NCBI GenBank assembly: GCA_963728395.1 | Contig: CAVSJJ010000003.1 | Coordinates: forward strand, 372,001 to 436,000 | From: CAVSJJ01 sp963728395 | GTDB lineage: Bacteria; Actinomycetota; Actinomycetes; Actinomycetales; Dermatophilaceae | Direction of reading: 5' to 3' | Length of the DNA stretch: 64,000 nt | Shown here: in pieces, positions 6,604-13,981 of the stretch | Layout: every line of letters begins with the position of its first letter | Numbering within the stretch: position 1 is the stretch's first letter | The notes under the pieces: model-generated | What the model saw: only the letters and a program-made list of their open reading frames with translations | What the model was told of the DNA's origin: nothing | The model's database searches: none | Program-made: the position numbers and the translations under genes

Positions 6604-8222
6604 CACGCCTCCCCGGTCTCCTGACCCTGGGGCATCCAGCACCACCCGGAGGCCACGTCCTCCATCGGTAGCGGCCGCTGTGGCACCAGGACGCCCGCCT
6701 CGGTCCGGGTGTGCGTCTCCACGGTCACGGCCGCCAGTGCGTGGGCGCGCGCGCTCCGGTATGCCGACCACACCTCCGAGCGTTCGCGGTCCGTCGACCA
6801 CACCGACAGCCCCGACGCCCAGCGCCACTGCTCCGGATCGGCCACGCAGGACACCGCCTGCAGCAGGGCCATCGCGAGATCGTCATGGCCCCGGTTCTCC
6901 GGAACGGCGATCCGCGTGCCGCCGCCCTCGGTGCGGGAGAACTCCAGCGCTCGCAGCTGCTTGAGCAGCTCGGGGTGCCGGGGCAGAACCAGCAGCCCCC
7001 GCTGCAGCAGCAGCTTGATCTTGCCGAAGCCGGCCTGCTTGCGCCGGGCGTCGGTCCAGACGCCCGCCACCTGGGTCGACCAGCCCGTTCGACGCGACTC
7101 GCGCAGCTTCTCCTGCACGGCCAGCTCGAGCATCCGCGTCGCCGCGTCCCCCACGCCGTTCAGCTCGCTCGCCACGACCTTCATGTCGTAGGCCACCGAC
7201 AGCCCGGCCACGTGATCGGCGAAGGCGTCCCACTGCCACCCGGACTCCGCCGCGACGTACGGCACGAAGAGCGCACGCCGGCCCTCACCGAGGCGCTCGT
7301 CGTTCACCCCTCGGTCCTCCAGCGGGGCCACGACCGCCACGGCGTTGGCGTCGCGCCGCATGCCCCAGTCCACGCCGGCCACGGCCGGCAGAGAGGCCAC
7401 CGGGCCCAGCCCGTCCATGAACCGCGAGGCAGCCCGCACGGCGGCCGCGTCGAGCAGCTCGTAGTCCGTGACGCAGCGCATGATCTCCTCGTCGGTGAAG
7501 TAGGCGCCCGACGACGACGTCCACTCGGCCAGGTACTCCCGGCCGAAGTACTCCGACGATGAACGCGACCGCACCCCCTCCAGCCAGACCTGGTCCACCA
7601 GCGGGTTGACCGTGCTCGGCCAGTGCCACGACTCGACCTCCGCGTCCGGGCGGTCCATCCCCTGCCGCCACAGGTCGTGGAAGAAGTGCCCGGGGCCCAT
7701 CCACGGCGAGCTGGCGATGATGACCCGTGACCCGCGACGCGCGCCGATCGTCGGCTCCGCCGCCTCCCACACCCCCTGGGGAACGAACCCGGCCTCGTCG
7801 ATGATCAGCAGGTCCACGTCCGCCGACCGGGCCGCCTTGATCGACGACGGCACCGACTCCAGGGTGCTCCCGTTCGACAGGGTCAGCTTGTGGACCCCCG
7901 TCTCCGGATCCACGACCGAGGCGGCCGCAGCATCGACCGCCATGACCATGGCGACGATCTCCGCGTGGGTCCGCTTCACGCTCGTGTCCCCGGCGCTGAT
8001 GATGAGCACCCGGGACCCTGGCACCGAGAACATCAGGTGCAGGGCCACCACCCCGTAGACGCGGGTCTTGCCGGCGCGCCGGCCCGCGTTCATCACCCGG
8101 TACCGCGCCCGGGACCGGCACACCTCGACCTGGTGGCCGAACAGCGGGGCATGCAGCAGCCGATCCGCGAACACCACCGGGTCCCGGCGGGCGGCGTCCA
8201 GGTCGGCGATCGACAGGCTCAC
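6600..8222 (-). CDS. Phage terminase large subunit
   Basis: This 540-residue packaging motor cuts and pumps DNA into proheads. The ATPase Walker A is at 46-53 (AGRRAGKT) and Walker B at about 138-143 (LLIIDE). The nuclease domain starts near residue 283 with GVDWGMRRDANAVAVV, where D285 is a metal ligand, and a later HDDLAMALL carries another acidic ligand. Length and domain order are complete. The GTG start overlaps the stop of the small-subunit-like gene (GTGA); the longer reading frame upstream is a shadow. It would need a portal protein, which this element does not appear to encode. Confidence 0.92.
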   Translation of the reverse strand: MSLSIADLDAARRDPVVFADRLLHAPLFGHQVEVCRSRARYRVMNAGRRAGKTRVYGVVALHLMFSVPGSRVLIISAGDTSVKRTHAEIVAMVMAVDAAAASVVDPETGVHKLTLSNGSTLESVPSSIKAARSADVDLLIIDEAGFVPQGVWEAAEPTIGARRGSRVIIASSPWMGPGHFFHDLWRQGMDRPDAEVESWHWPSTVNPLVDQVWLEGVRSRSSSEYFGREYLAEWTSSSGAYFTDEEIMRCVTDYELLDAAAVRAASRFMDGLGPVASLPAVAGVDWGMRRDANAVAVVAPLEDRGVNDERLGEGRRALFVPYVAAESGWQWDAFADHVAGLSVAYDMKVVASELNGVGDAATRMLELAVQEKLRESRRTGWSTQVAGVWTDARRKQAGFGKIKLLLQRGLLVLPRHPELLKQLRALEFSRTEGGGTRIAVPENRGHDDLAMALLQAVSCVADPEQWRWASGLSVWSTDRERSEVWSAYRSARAHALAAVTVETHTRTEAGVLVPQRPLPMEDVASGWCWMPQGQETGEAW

Positions 8223-8932
8223 GACGCCTCGCCCCCCTGGATCGGCAGGCGCCCCTCCGCCTCGAGGCGGTGCAGCTCGGCCATCACCGCCGCGGCGTCG
8301 GCCGCGCGGCCCTGTGCCACGTCCTTGCCCAGCCTCGCCCGGGATGCCGGATCCAGGCCGAGCCGCGCCCGCCCCCGGTCCGCCCGGGCCTCCGCCCGGT
8401 GCAGCAGCAGGTGCGCGGTGCGCACCCGGTCCTCTTCGAGGTCTCCCAAGCCGTCCCCGCCACGGCGAGCGAGATACTCCATCAGCAGCTGCACCTGCGC
8501 CTCGGCCCGCGCCCACGCCCAGAGCGCCGGCCGGTAGGCCGGGGCCTGCAGGTAGCCGAGCGAGGAGTCGGCCAGGGTCGCCTCGACGAGGTCCCGGGCG
8601 ACAGGGTCCACGATGCGCGGGGAGAACGCGCCGTGCTGCACCGAGAGGGTGTGCCCCGGAGGGAACGGGGGCCGTTGGCCGGGGAAGGCCGGCGTCCAGT
8701 CGGCGCCTGCCGGTTTCGCGTCCTGCCCGCCGATGACCGAGCCATGCTCGAGAACGCGATCCTGTCCCAGCCCACCATCCCCGGCACCGTCATCGGCGCC
8801 CTGGCGCACACCCTCACGCTCGCGGGACGCCCCGACTGGGGCGCCCTGGTCGAGCACAGGGCCCCGCTCATCGAGGGCGTCCTGCACGCCCTGGTCGTGG
8901 CCAGCGGGGTGCTCGTCGGATGAGCGCGTCAT
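8219..8932 (-). CDS. Terminase small-subunit-like protein
   Basis: The C-terminal two thirds (from about residue 80, PPFPPGHTLSVQHGAFSP) match the actinobacterial small-terminase type that starts with a PG-x-HGA-x-SPR pattern and continues with helical WAWARAEAQ and HRAEARADRGRARLGLDP stretches. It lies directly before the large subunit. The ATG at 8932 overlaps the upstream stop (ATGA), giving a 237-residue protein. However, its first 60 codons overlap a convincing reverse ORF (8744-8923) and have unusual codon use, so the true N-terminus is uncertain. Confidence 0.7.
   Translation of the reverse strand: MTRSSDEHPAGHDQGVQDALDERGPVLDQGAPVGASREREGVRQGADDGAGDGGLGQDRVLEHGSVIGGQDAKPAGADWTPAFPGQRPPFPPGHTLSVQHGAFSPRIVDPVARDLVEATLADSSLGYLQAPAYRPALWAWARAEAQVQLLMEYLARRGGDGLGDLEEDRVRTAHLLLHRAEARADRGRARLGLDPASRARLGKDVAQGRAADAAAVMAELHRLEAEGRLPIQGGEAS
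8744..8923 (+). CDS. Small ORF antisense to the terminase small-subunit 5' end
   Basis: This 59-codon frame is the only rightward candidate inside the leftward operon. Nearly every third base is G or C, as in real genes here, while the overlapping minus frame has that bias in its first position instead. The product (MLENAILSQPTIPGTVIGAL onward) looks like a compact amphipathic helical protein. No good ribosome site is visible. It could be a real small gene, or a sign that the minus-strand start at 8932 is not used. Confidence 0.4.
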   Translation: MLENAILSQPTIPGTVIGALAHTLTLAGRPDWGALVEHRAPLIEGVLHALVVASGVLVG

Positions 8933-9390
8933 CGGTCCACCTCCGACCAGACCGCGGACCGCCATGCAGGGTCCCCGTCGTCGAGGACCTCGATCAGCGA
9001 CTGAACCTCGATCGCCACGCTGGCTGCCGGCCAGGGGAGGATGTCAGCTCCGCCAGCGGCTCGGCCCAGGGCGTCGATGTGGTTGGCCAGGACGCCGAGA
9101 CGGTGCTCAGCCGCCAGCGCCCGGAGATCCCCGAGCAAGGCCTGGCGCGCCGCCAGGACGGCCCGACGTGCCGCCTCGGCCTGGGCATGGGGGGACATGT
9201 CGTCCCCTCGTGCATCGCCTGTGGCTGAGCACGAAACGACGCTGCCGAGCAGGCTCTCATCAGCCCGTGATCCCAGCCGTGATACCGGAGCGCTCGCGAT
9301 CGGGTCAACGTCGGCAGTCTCGCGCGTGCGCGCGGGATTCCGGCGCGTTGGCCTCGGAGGCACGCTGTGAGGGTCGCGCGGGTCGGTCAT
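8929..9390 (-). CDS. Hypothetical phage protein
   Basis: The ATG at 9390 has ACAGGAGC upstream, giving 153 residues. The first half (MTDPRDPHSVPPRPTRRNPA onward) is disordered; from about residue 64 (MSPHAQAEAARRAVLAARQA) it is helical, so an internal start at that methionine is also possible. The frame extends further upstream through the GTCAC repeats, but that part looks non-coding. The function is unknown; the position between the ATPase and the terminase genes gives no clear hint. Confidence 0.6.
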   Translation of the reverse strand: MTDPRDPHSVPPRPTRRNPARTRETADVDPIASAPVSRLGSRADESLLGSVVSCSATGDARGDDMSPHAQAEAARRAVLAARQALLGDLRALAAEHRLGVLANHIDALGRAAGGADILPWPAASVAIEVQSLIEVLDDGDPAWRSAVWSEVDR

Positions 9391-9420
9391 GACGATGCTC
9401 CTGTCGTTCTCGCTGGCACC

Positions 9421-9594
9421 CCGTGACCGCGTGACGTGACGTGTGACCTCCCTATAGGAGGAGGTCACACGGGTCACACGGTCGCGCGTTTCGCGTGACA
9501 TCACGCGTGATGTCACGGTCATCACGCGTGATCTGGCGCCCGTGACCATGGGGTCCGCCACGGGTGGTGTGATGGTCACGGGAAATCTGGTCAC
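9421..9594. repeat. GTCAC-repeat and palindrome cluster (candidate origin or control site)
   Basis: Eleven copies of GTGAC/GTCAC occur in about 170 bp (starts at 9423, 9431, 9436, 9443, 9464, 9473, 9495, 9512, 9542, 9575, 9590). They include a 24-bp perfect palindrome at 9494-9517, a second ATCACGCGTGAT at 9521-9532, and an 11-bp inverted repeat (9441-9451 with 9460-9470). The cluster sits directly after the RepA-like ATPase gene. Iteron-like repeats beside a replication gene suggest an origin, but a regulator-binding region is equally possible. Confidence 0.6.
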
Positions 9595-10787
9595 GCGGTG
9601 GCCTCCTCGGCGGGGGTCTGAGCGGCGCGGGACCAGAGCTTGACGGGCCATCGGCCGGGCTCGGGGGGGAGTTCGACCGACACGACGACGCCGGCCGTTT
9701 CGAGCTTGCCCATCTCGCGGGAGACGGTCTCTCGGCGCAGTCCGTTGCCGTGCTTCTTGGCGATCCAGTCGACGAGCTGGCGAACGGTGCCGCCGCCCAG
9801 GGCGTCGATGGCCTCGAGCAGCTTCCGGGCGGCGGGGGAGAGGTCCTCGGGGGCGTCGGTCAGTTGGGGAGTGTCGTCCTCGGCCCAGGAGGCGCGGGTC
9901 TGCATGTGCAGGGGTGAGTCGAGGTTGTCCGGGTCATCGGCCCAGATGCGGCGCTGCACTCGGATCTTCTGGTCGGGGATCTCGCCGCCTTCGACTTCGA
10001 GCTCGATGACGACTTGACTGGCGCGGGTGTCGGGGTCGGTGTGGCGGGTCTTCACCGATGCGGCGATAAGGACCCGCCCCCACTCCTTGGGGCCGGCGCC
10101 GGACAGCCGGGAGGAGCCCGTGCCCTGGCCACGGTTGAAGTGATGCACCACAAACAAACTGGCGCCGGTCGCCTGGCAGATGTGCTGGGGCCGCTCGAGG
10201 AGGGCGCCCATCTTGTACAGGTCGCCGAGCTCGGCGCCACGGCCGGCGGCCAGGTAGAGCGGGTCGAGGGTGACCAGGACTGGGCGGGTCTGCTGGACGC
10301 GCTGGGCGAAGAGCTCCATGTGCACGGCGTTGCCCAGGTGAGGGGCCCGGTCGCAGACCTCGATGGGCAGGTCGTCGGCGTTGAGGCCACGAGCCTCGGC
10401 CGCGGCGTCGATGCGACGGAGCGTGTTGCCTCGGCCTCCTTCGCCGACGAACATCAGGACCGGGCCAGGGGTGTCGACAGGGATGAATCCAAGCCACGGC
10501 GTGCCGGAGGCGACGGCGACAGCGAGGTCGTTGGTGTTCCACGTCTTCTGGGCCTTCGGCTCGGCGCCGTGGATGCCGTAGTCGCCGGCGGGCCAGATGC
10601 CGCGCAGCAGCCAGCGACGGGGACCCTGCGCGGCGACGAGGGCGCGCAGTTGGGCGATCGTGTGAAACTCCAGTGCGGGCGCGTAGAGGGCCACCTCGTC
10701 GAGGGGAAGGTCTCGAGGGTCGGGCCAGGCTGGCATGTCGTCCGGTGCCGGCGCCTCTGGAGGCCAGTCGGGGGCTGGATGGCTCAC
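9591..10787 (-). CDS. RepA-like AAA ATPase (hexameric helicase type)
   Basis: A 398-residue ATPase of the RepA/RecA-fold type used by phages and plasmids for replication start. The P-loop is GAEPKAQKT at 74-82, with Q in place of the usual G before the lysine. A Walker-B-like LVTLD lies at 171-175, and FVVHHFNRGQGTGSSRLSG near 212-230 resembles the DNA-contact and sensor part. A winged-helix domain follows at about 330-390 (GGTVRQLVDWIAKKHGNGLR). The GTG start at 10787 overlaps the upstream stop (GTGA) and has GGGAGGG before it; the longer upstream frame is not real. A repeat cluster lies just downstream. Confidence 0.8.
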   Translation of the reverse strand: MSHPAPDWPPEAPAPDDMPAWPDPRDLPLDEVALYAPALEFHTIAQLRALVAAQGPRRWLLRGIWPAGDYGIHGAEPKAQKTWNTNDLAVAVASGTPWLGFIPVDTPGPVLMFVGEGGRGNTLRRIDAAAEARGLNADDLPIEVCDRAPHLGNAVHMELFAQRVQQTRPVLVTLDPLYLAAGRGAELGDLYKMGALLERPQHICQATGASLFVVHHFNRGQGTGSSRLSGAGPKEWGRVLIAASVKTRHTDPDTRASQVVIELEVEGGEIPDQKIRVQRRIWADDPDNLDSPLHMQTRASWAEDDTPQLTDAPEDLSPAARKLLEAIDALGGGTVRQLVDWIAKKHGNGLRRETVSREMGKLETAGVVVSVELPPEPGRWPVKLWSRAAQTPAEEATA

Positions 10788-10966
10788 GAGGCCCTCCCGG
10801 ACAGCCTCATCGCCCGGTAGGCGGGGCAGGTGTCCTCGTGCTGGATGTCGATGCGCCACACGCCCGGCGCCAGCCGGGTCAGTCCGATGTCGGCGGGGCA
10901 GTCGGGGCAGGGGCCGGAACGGCGGACGCCCTCCAGGTAGGCCTCGAGGGCGGTGGGGCTGATCAT
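10784..10966 (-). CDS. Small cysteine-rich phage protein
   Basis: A 60-residue protein with CPDC (C20, C23) and a later HEDTCPAYRAMR, suggesting a single zinc site. Its ATG overlaps the upstream stop (ATGA) and its own stop overlaps the ATPase start (GTGA), so it is firmly part of the operon. Similar short proteins occur beside replication genes in actinobacterial islands; no function is known to me. Confidence 0.7.
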   Translation of the reverse strand: MISPTALEAYLEGVRRSGPCPDCPADIGLTRLAPGVWRIDIQHEDTCPAYRAMRLSGRAS

Positions 10967-11256
10967 GCTGCGGCTCCTGGGGTCTCCGTGGGGGCCTGGG
11001 CGTGCAGTGCCGCCTCGAGGGTGTGGATGCGCGACTTGAGTCGGCGGACCTCATGGGGGTCGAGGGTCGCAGCCTGGTGCACGATCCGGGCGGCAGCGGC
11101 CTGGAGCCGGGCGAGCTCGGCGTCGCAGGCGGCCCATCCATGCGCGAAGCCGTCGACCAGCCCCTCGGCGCGGCCGTCGATGCGGCCGCGCATGTAGACG
11201 TCGTGGACCGCGGGGTGCTCGAGGAGGAGCGCGACGAGGTCGAGGGGGTCGCTCAC
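10963..11256 (-). CDS. Hypothetical helical phage protein
   Basis: A 97-residue protein starting VSDPLDLVALLLEHPAVHDV from a GTG that overlaps the upstream stop (GTGA); the longer frame to 11310 is not needed. Residues about 40-85 are helical with a heptad pattern (AACDAELARLQAAAARIVHQ, then RRLKSRIHTLEAAL), probably a coiled coil for dimerisation. The function is unknown. Confidence 0.65.
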   Translation of the reverse strand: MSDPLDLVALLLEHPAVHDVYMRGRIDGRAEGLVDGFAHGWAACDAELARLQAAAARIVHQAATLDPHEVRRLKSRIHTLEAALHAQAPTETPGAAA

Positions 11257-11555
11257 GATGCCCCCCGCTGCAGGAAGAGGAGCCGGTCGATGTCCTCCGT
11301 CGGGGCCCACAGGGTCATAGAGGAGTGGACGACGTCGACGCGGTGGTAGAGCCAGATGGCGTGCCGGGCCCCAGCCTCCTCGTCCCCGTCGAAGTCGGTG
11401 CCGCAGTCGTTGCAGGCAACACTCGTTCGCCAGGTGACGGGGCGCCGCGCGATCCAGCGCCGCCGGCCGATCTGCTCGAGCTCTCGCAGGCGCTCGAAGC
11501 TGTCGACTGGCGGGTCGTCGCTAGACGGCGTGGGGGAGTGGGGTGGCACACTCAT
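11253..11555 (-). CDS. Hypothetical phage protein with CxxC
   Basis: A 100-residue protein with one CNDC pair near residue 50 and the downstream pattern HAIWLYHRVDVVHSSMTLW. The ATG at 11555 has AGAGGAGC six bases upstream, which fixes the start although it overlaps the previous gene by 35 nt. The function is unknown. Confidence 0.65.
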   Translation of the reverse strand: MSVPPHSPTPSSDDPPVDSFERLRELEQIGRRRWIARRPVTWRTSVACNDCGTDFDGDEEAGARHAIWLYHRVDVVHSSMTLWAPTEDIDRLLFLQRGAS

Positions 11556-11811
11556 GGTGGCGCTCCTCTTCAGCGCTGGTGGTGGCGATGGGCGCGTCTG
11601 TGGCGGACGCGCTCTCGCTGTGTTCGGGGGTGTCGAGCAGCGCGAGCAGTCGCGCGGTCGGCAGGAGGATCCGGCGGCCGACGTGGATGGCCGGCAGCTG
11701 CTGGTCCTCGCAGGCGCGGCGCACGGTGCGCTCGTCGACGTCGAGGAGGGCGGCGACCTCGGTGACGGTGAGAGCGGCCCGGGGGCAGGTGCGGAGGTCG
11801 TCGAGGGTCAT
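11521..11811 (-). CDS. Excisionase-like HTH protein
   Basis: A 96-residue protein. Residues 13-57 form the excisionase/HTH_17 winged-helix domain (ALTVTEVAALLDVDERTVRR, then LPAIHVGRRILLPTARL). The C-terminal 40 residues are unstructured. The ATG overlaps the stop of the XRE gene (ATGA). It may be the recombination directionality factor for the integrase at 12764, or a second regulator of the leftward operon. Confidence 0.75.
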   Translation of the reverse strand: MTLDDLRTCPRAALTVTEVAALLDVDERTVRRACEDQQLPAIHVGRRILLPTARLLALLDTPEHSESASATDAPIATTSAEEERHHECATPLPHAV

Positions 11812-12023
11812 GCGGCACCGACCTCAGTCTCGAGCTGGGCCAGCAGCTCGCCCCAGATGGCGGCCTGCGCCCCCCGGGGCGCTCGTTGACCGTGCTCCCA
11901 GCGCCAGAGTGCCGAGGGGGAGACGCCAACGGCCGCTGCCACCTCTCGCAGTGATAGTCCGGCGCTGACGCGCAGCGCTCGTGCTTCACCGGTGCGACTG
12001 AGCCGTCGGGCTCTTGTCGCCAT
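11808..12023 (-). CDS. XRE-family repressor
   Basis: A 71-residue Cro/cI-type protein with a single helix-turn-helix: ALRVSAGLSLREVAAAVGVS, then PSALWRWEHGQRAPRG. The ATG at 12023 is preferred (AGAGAA upstream); a GTG at 12044 would add seven residues. It is divergent from the gene at 12124, and the operator repeats at 12060-12139 lie between them, as in a lysogeny switch. It heads the long leftward operon. Confidence 0.82.
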   Translation of the reverse strand: MATRARRLSRTGEARALRVSAGLSLREVAAAVGVSPSALWRWEHGQRAPRGAQAAIWGELLAQLETEVGAA

Positions 12024-12059
12024 CAGCAGTTCTCTGGCTTCCACGTGGTCAACGCTGAC

Positions 12060-12139
12060 GCATCGGGAACGCTATGTCGACACATTGACATTACCGTGTT
12101 GGATGCATAGCATCGGGAACGTGATGACAAAGCGTTCCC
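12060..12139. promoter_or_regulatory. Divergent control region with operator repeats
   Basis: Two exact direct copies of GCATCGGGAACG (12060-12071 and 12110-12121) and an inverted CGTTCCC (12133-12139) share the core GGGAACG. A rightward promoter TTGACA (12085-12090), 17-bp spacer, TAGCAT (12108-12113) overlaps the second copy. A repressor bound at these sites would block the rightward promoter and could affect the leftward one. Confidence 0.7.
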
Positions 12140-12762
12140 AGGGTGGCACCATGACGGGCATGGCCCTACCCCCTCGCGTGGTTGACGTCCTTTGGCCCGA
12201 TCGGCTGCGGGGGCCCTGGTGGTGTCACGTTTCTTGGCGACTCCAGCACGGCATTCCGACCCCGGTAGGGATCGAGGTCCGCAGCTGGGTCACCCCGCAG
12301 GAGGCGCGGGTCTCGGGGTGGCACAACAACCTGCCGGACGCCGCGGCGGACGTTGATCTCCCGAGGATTGACGGGCAGACCATGCGCAACCTCCCGTGGG
12401 GCGCGATCATCGAGGCGTCGCGCGAGGCGATGACCGACCTGCTGGAGCGTGATCCGGACACTTCGGACTGGCCGGCAGAGTGGGTTAAGGGGCTTGCCGC
12501 CTGGCGTGACGACACAGCCGCGGAGCGGAATGCCCTGCGCGAGGGGCGCCGGGGAAGGGATCTCGGCAATGGGCACTATCGCGAGGTGGCCGAGGTCTAC
12601 GCGCGTGCGGTTCAAGCCGGCCAGCCGCCCACCATGGCCGTGGCCGCGCATTTCCAGGTCGAGAAGTCCTCGGCCGCGAAGAAGGTCGCACGAGCCCGAG
12701 AACGCGGTCTCTTGCCACCCACGACGCGGGGGCGCATAGGGCGCCTTCGGGAGGAGGTGTGA
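12124..12762 (+). CDS. Hypothetical protein with C-terminal HTH, upstream of integrase
   Basis: The product has about 212 residues if the ATG at 12124 is used; ATGs at 12151 and 12160 are alternatives, and 12151 has AGGGTGG upstream. The N-terminal part (PPRVVDVLWPDRLRGPWWCH, then PVGIEVRSW) is unrecognised. The C-terminal 50 residues look like a small HTH (VYARAVQAGQPPTMAVAAHF, then KSSAAKKVARARERGLL). Proteins of this design often precede integrases in actinobacterial islands. The stop lies one base before the integrase ATG, so the two are co-expressed from the promoter at 12085-12113. Confidence 0.7.
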   Translation: MTKRSQGGTMTGMALPPRVVDVLWPDRLRGPWWCHVSWRLQHGIPTPVGIEVRSWVTPQEARVSGWHNNLPDAAADVDLPRIDGQTMRNLPWGAIIEASREAMTDLLERDPDTSDWPAEWVKGLAAWRDDTAAERNALREGRRGRDLGNGHYREVAEVYARAVQAGQPPTMAVAAHFQVEKSSAAKKVARARERGLLPPTTRGRIGRLREEV

Positions 12763-12763
12763 G

Positions 12764-13981
12764 ATGACCAAGCCACGGCGCCGCCAGTCCGGTGAGGGCG
12801 GGATCAGTGAGTACGCCACGAAGGCCGGCCCGCGGTTCCTAATCAAGTACCGCGCGCCCCTCGAGGACGGCTCGACCAAGGTCGTACTCCGGCGCGGCTA
12901 CCCGACCCGGAAGGCCGCGGCCGAGGCCCTGGGCGACATCAACGCCGAGCTGCGGAAGGGCGCACACGTGCTCCCGGCGAAGATGACCACGGGGGAGTGG
13001 CTCGACCAGTGGCTCGACGGCCTCCGACTCGCCCCGTCGACCATCGCCTCGTACCGCAAGAACGTCCGGCTGCACCTGCGGCCGCGGCTCGGCGGCGTCC
13101 CGCTGCGAAGCCTCACCGGGGCCCGGATCTCGGCGGCCTACCGCGACATGGAGACCGGCGGCCGCCTGGACCACCGCGCCGGCGAAGGGCTCTCGCCGCG
13201 GACCGTGCGGTACTGCCACACGATCCTCAAGGCTGCGCTGCGCCAGGCCGTCGACGACGGGCTGCTCGCGGTCAACCCGGCCGACAAGGCGAAGCCGCCG
13301 ACCGTCACCGAGGCCAAGGCGCCCGAGATGCACCCGTGGACCGGGCCACAGCTTGCGGCGTTCCTCGGCTGGGCTGGCGAGCACGCGCCCGAGCACCTGC
13401 CGGCGTGGCACCTGCTCGCCTACACCGGGATGCGCCGCGGCGAGCTCCTCGCCCTCCGCTGGCGGGATGTCGACCTCGACGCCGGCCGGGTCGCCGTCCG
13501 CCGCTCGGTCGGCGTCGTGAAGGTCGAGGGCCGCGGGAAGCAGCTCCTCGAGGGGCCGACGAAGGGCAAGCGGGCCCGGACCGTCGACCTCGACGAGCAG
13601 ACCGTCGCGATGCTGCGCCGTTGGCGCGTAGAGCGCGCCACGCTCGCCCTGCAGCTGGTGAAGGACGACGCTCTGCTCTTCGGCCGGCTCGACGGCACCC
13701 ACCAGCACCCGGAGCGGTTCTCGGCGCGGTTCGTCGAGAAGCAGGCGCAGTGCCGGCGCGCGCTGGGCGAGCAGGCGCCGGCGGCGATCCACCTGCACGA
13801 CCTGCGGCACACCCACGCGTCGCTGCTGCTGCAGGCGGGGGTGCCGGTGAAGGTGGTCTCCGAGCGGCTCGGCCACGCCACGGTGATGATCACGCTGGAG
13901 ACCTACGCGCACGTGATGCCGGGGATGCAGGCCGAGGCTGCGGCGACGTTCGCCCGGATCATGGCCGGAGGCGTGTCGTGA
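12764..13981 (+). CDS. int: Tyrosine integrase of the element
   Basis: A 405-residue integrase with three parts: an arm-binding start (about 10-65, with KYRAPLEDGS), a SAM-like core-binding domain (about 72-170, TTGEWLDQWLDGLRLAPSTI) and a catalytic domain from about 190. Catalytic residues are R224 (TGMRRGE), a likely K267, H345 and R348 (HDLRHT), H371 (RLGH) and Y381. Length and motifs are complete, so it should be active. It lies 660 bp from the attR core in tRNA-Leu. GGAGGTGTGAG precedes the ATG. Confidence 0.93.
   Translation: MTKPRRRQSGEGGISEYATKAGPRFLIKYRAPLEDGSTKVVLRRGYPTRKAAAEALGDINAELRKGAHVLPAKMTTGEWLDQWLDGLRLAPSTIASYRKNVRLHLRPRLGGVPLRSLTGARISAAYRDMETGGRLDHRAGEGLSPRTVRYCHTILKAALRQAVDDGLLAVNPADKAKPPTVTEAKAPEMHPWTGPQLAAFLGWAGEHAPEHLPAWHLLAYTGMRRGELLALRWRDVDLDAGRVAVRRSVGVVKVEGRGKQLLEGPTKGKRARTVDLDEQTVAMLRRWRVERATLALQLVKDDALLFGRLDGTHQHPERFSARFVEKQAQCRRALGEQAPAAIHLHDLRHTHASLLLQAGVPVKVVSERLGHATVMITLETYAHVMPGMQAEAAATFARIMAGGVS

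Noticed and set aside
8223..8516. N-terminal extension of the terminase large subunit
   Set aside because: It is a Gly/Arg/Pro-rich shadow of the small-subunit gene; the GTG at 8222 overlaps that gene's stop.
10788..11141. N-terminal extension of the RepA-like ATPase
   Set aside because: The extra part is low-complexity, antisense-like sequence over the two small operon genes; the GTG at 10787 is coupled to the upstream stop.
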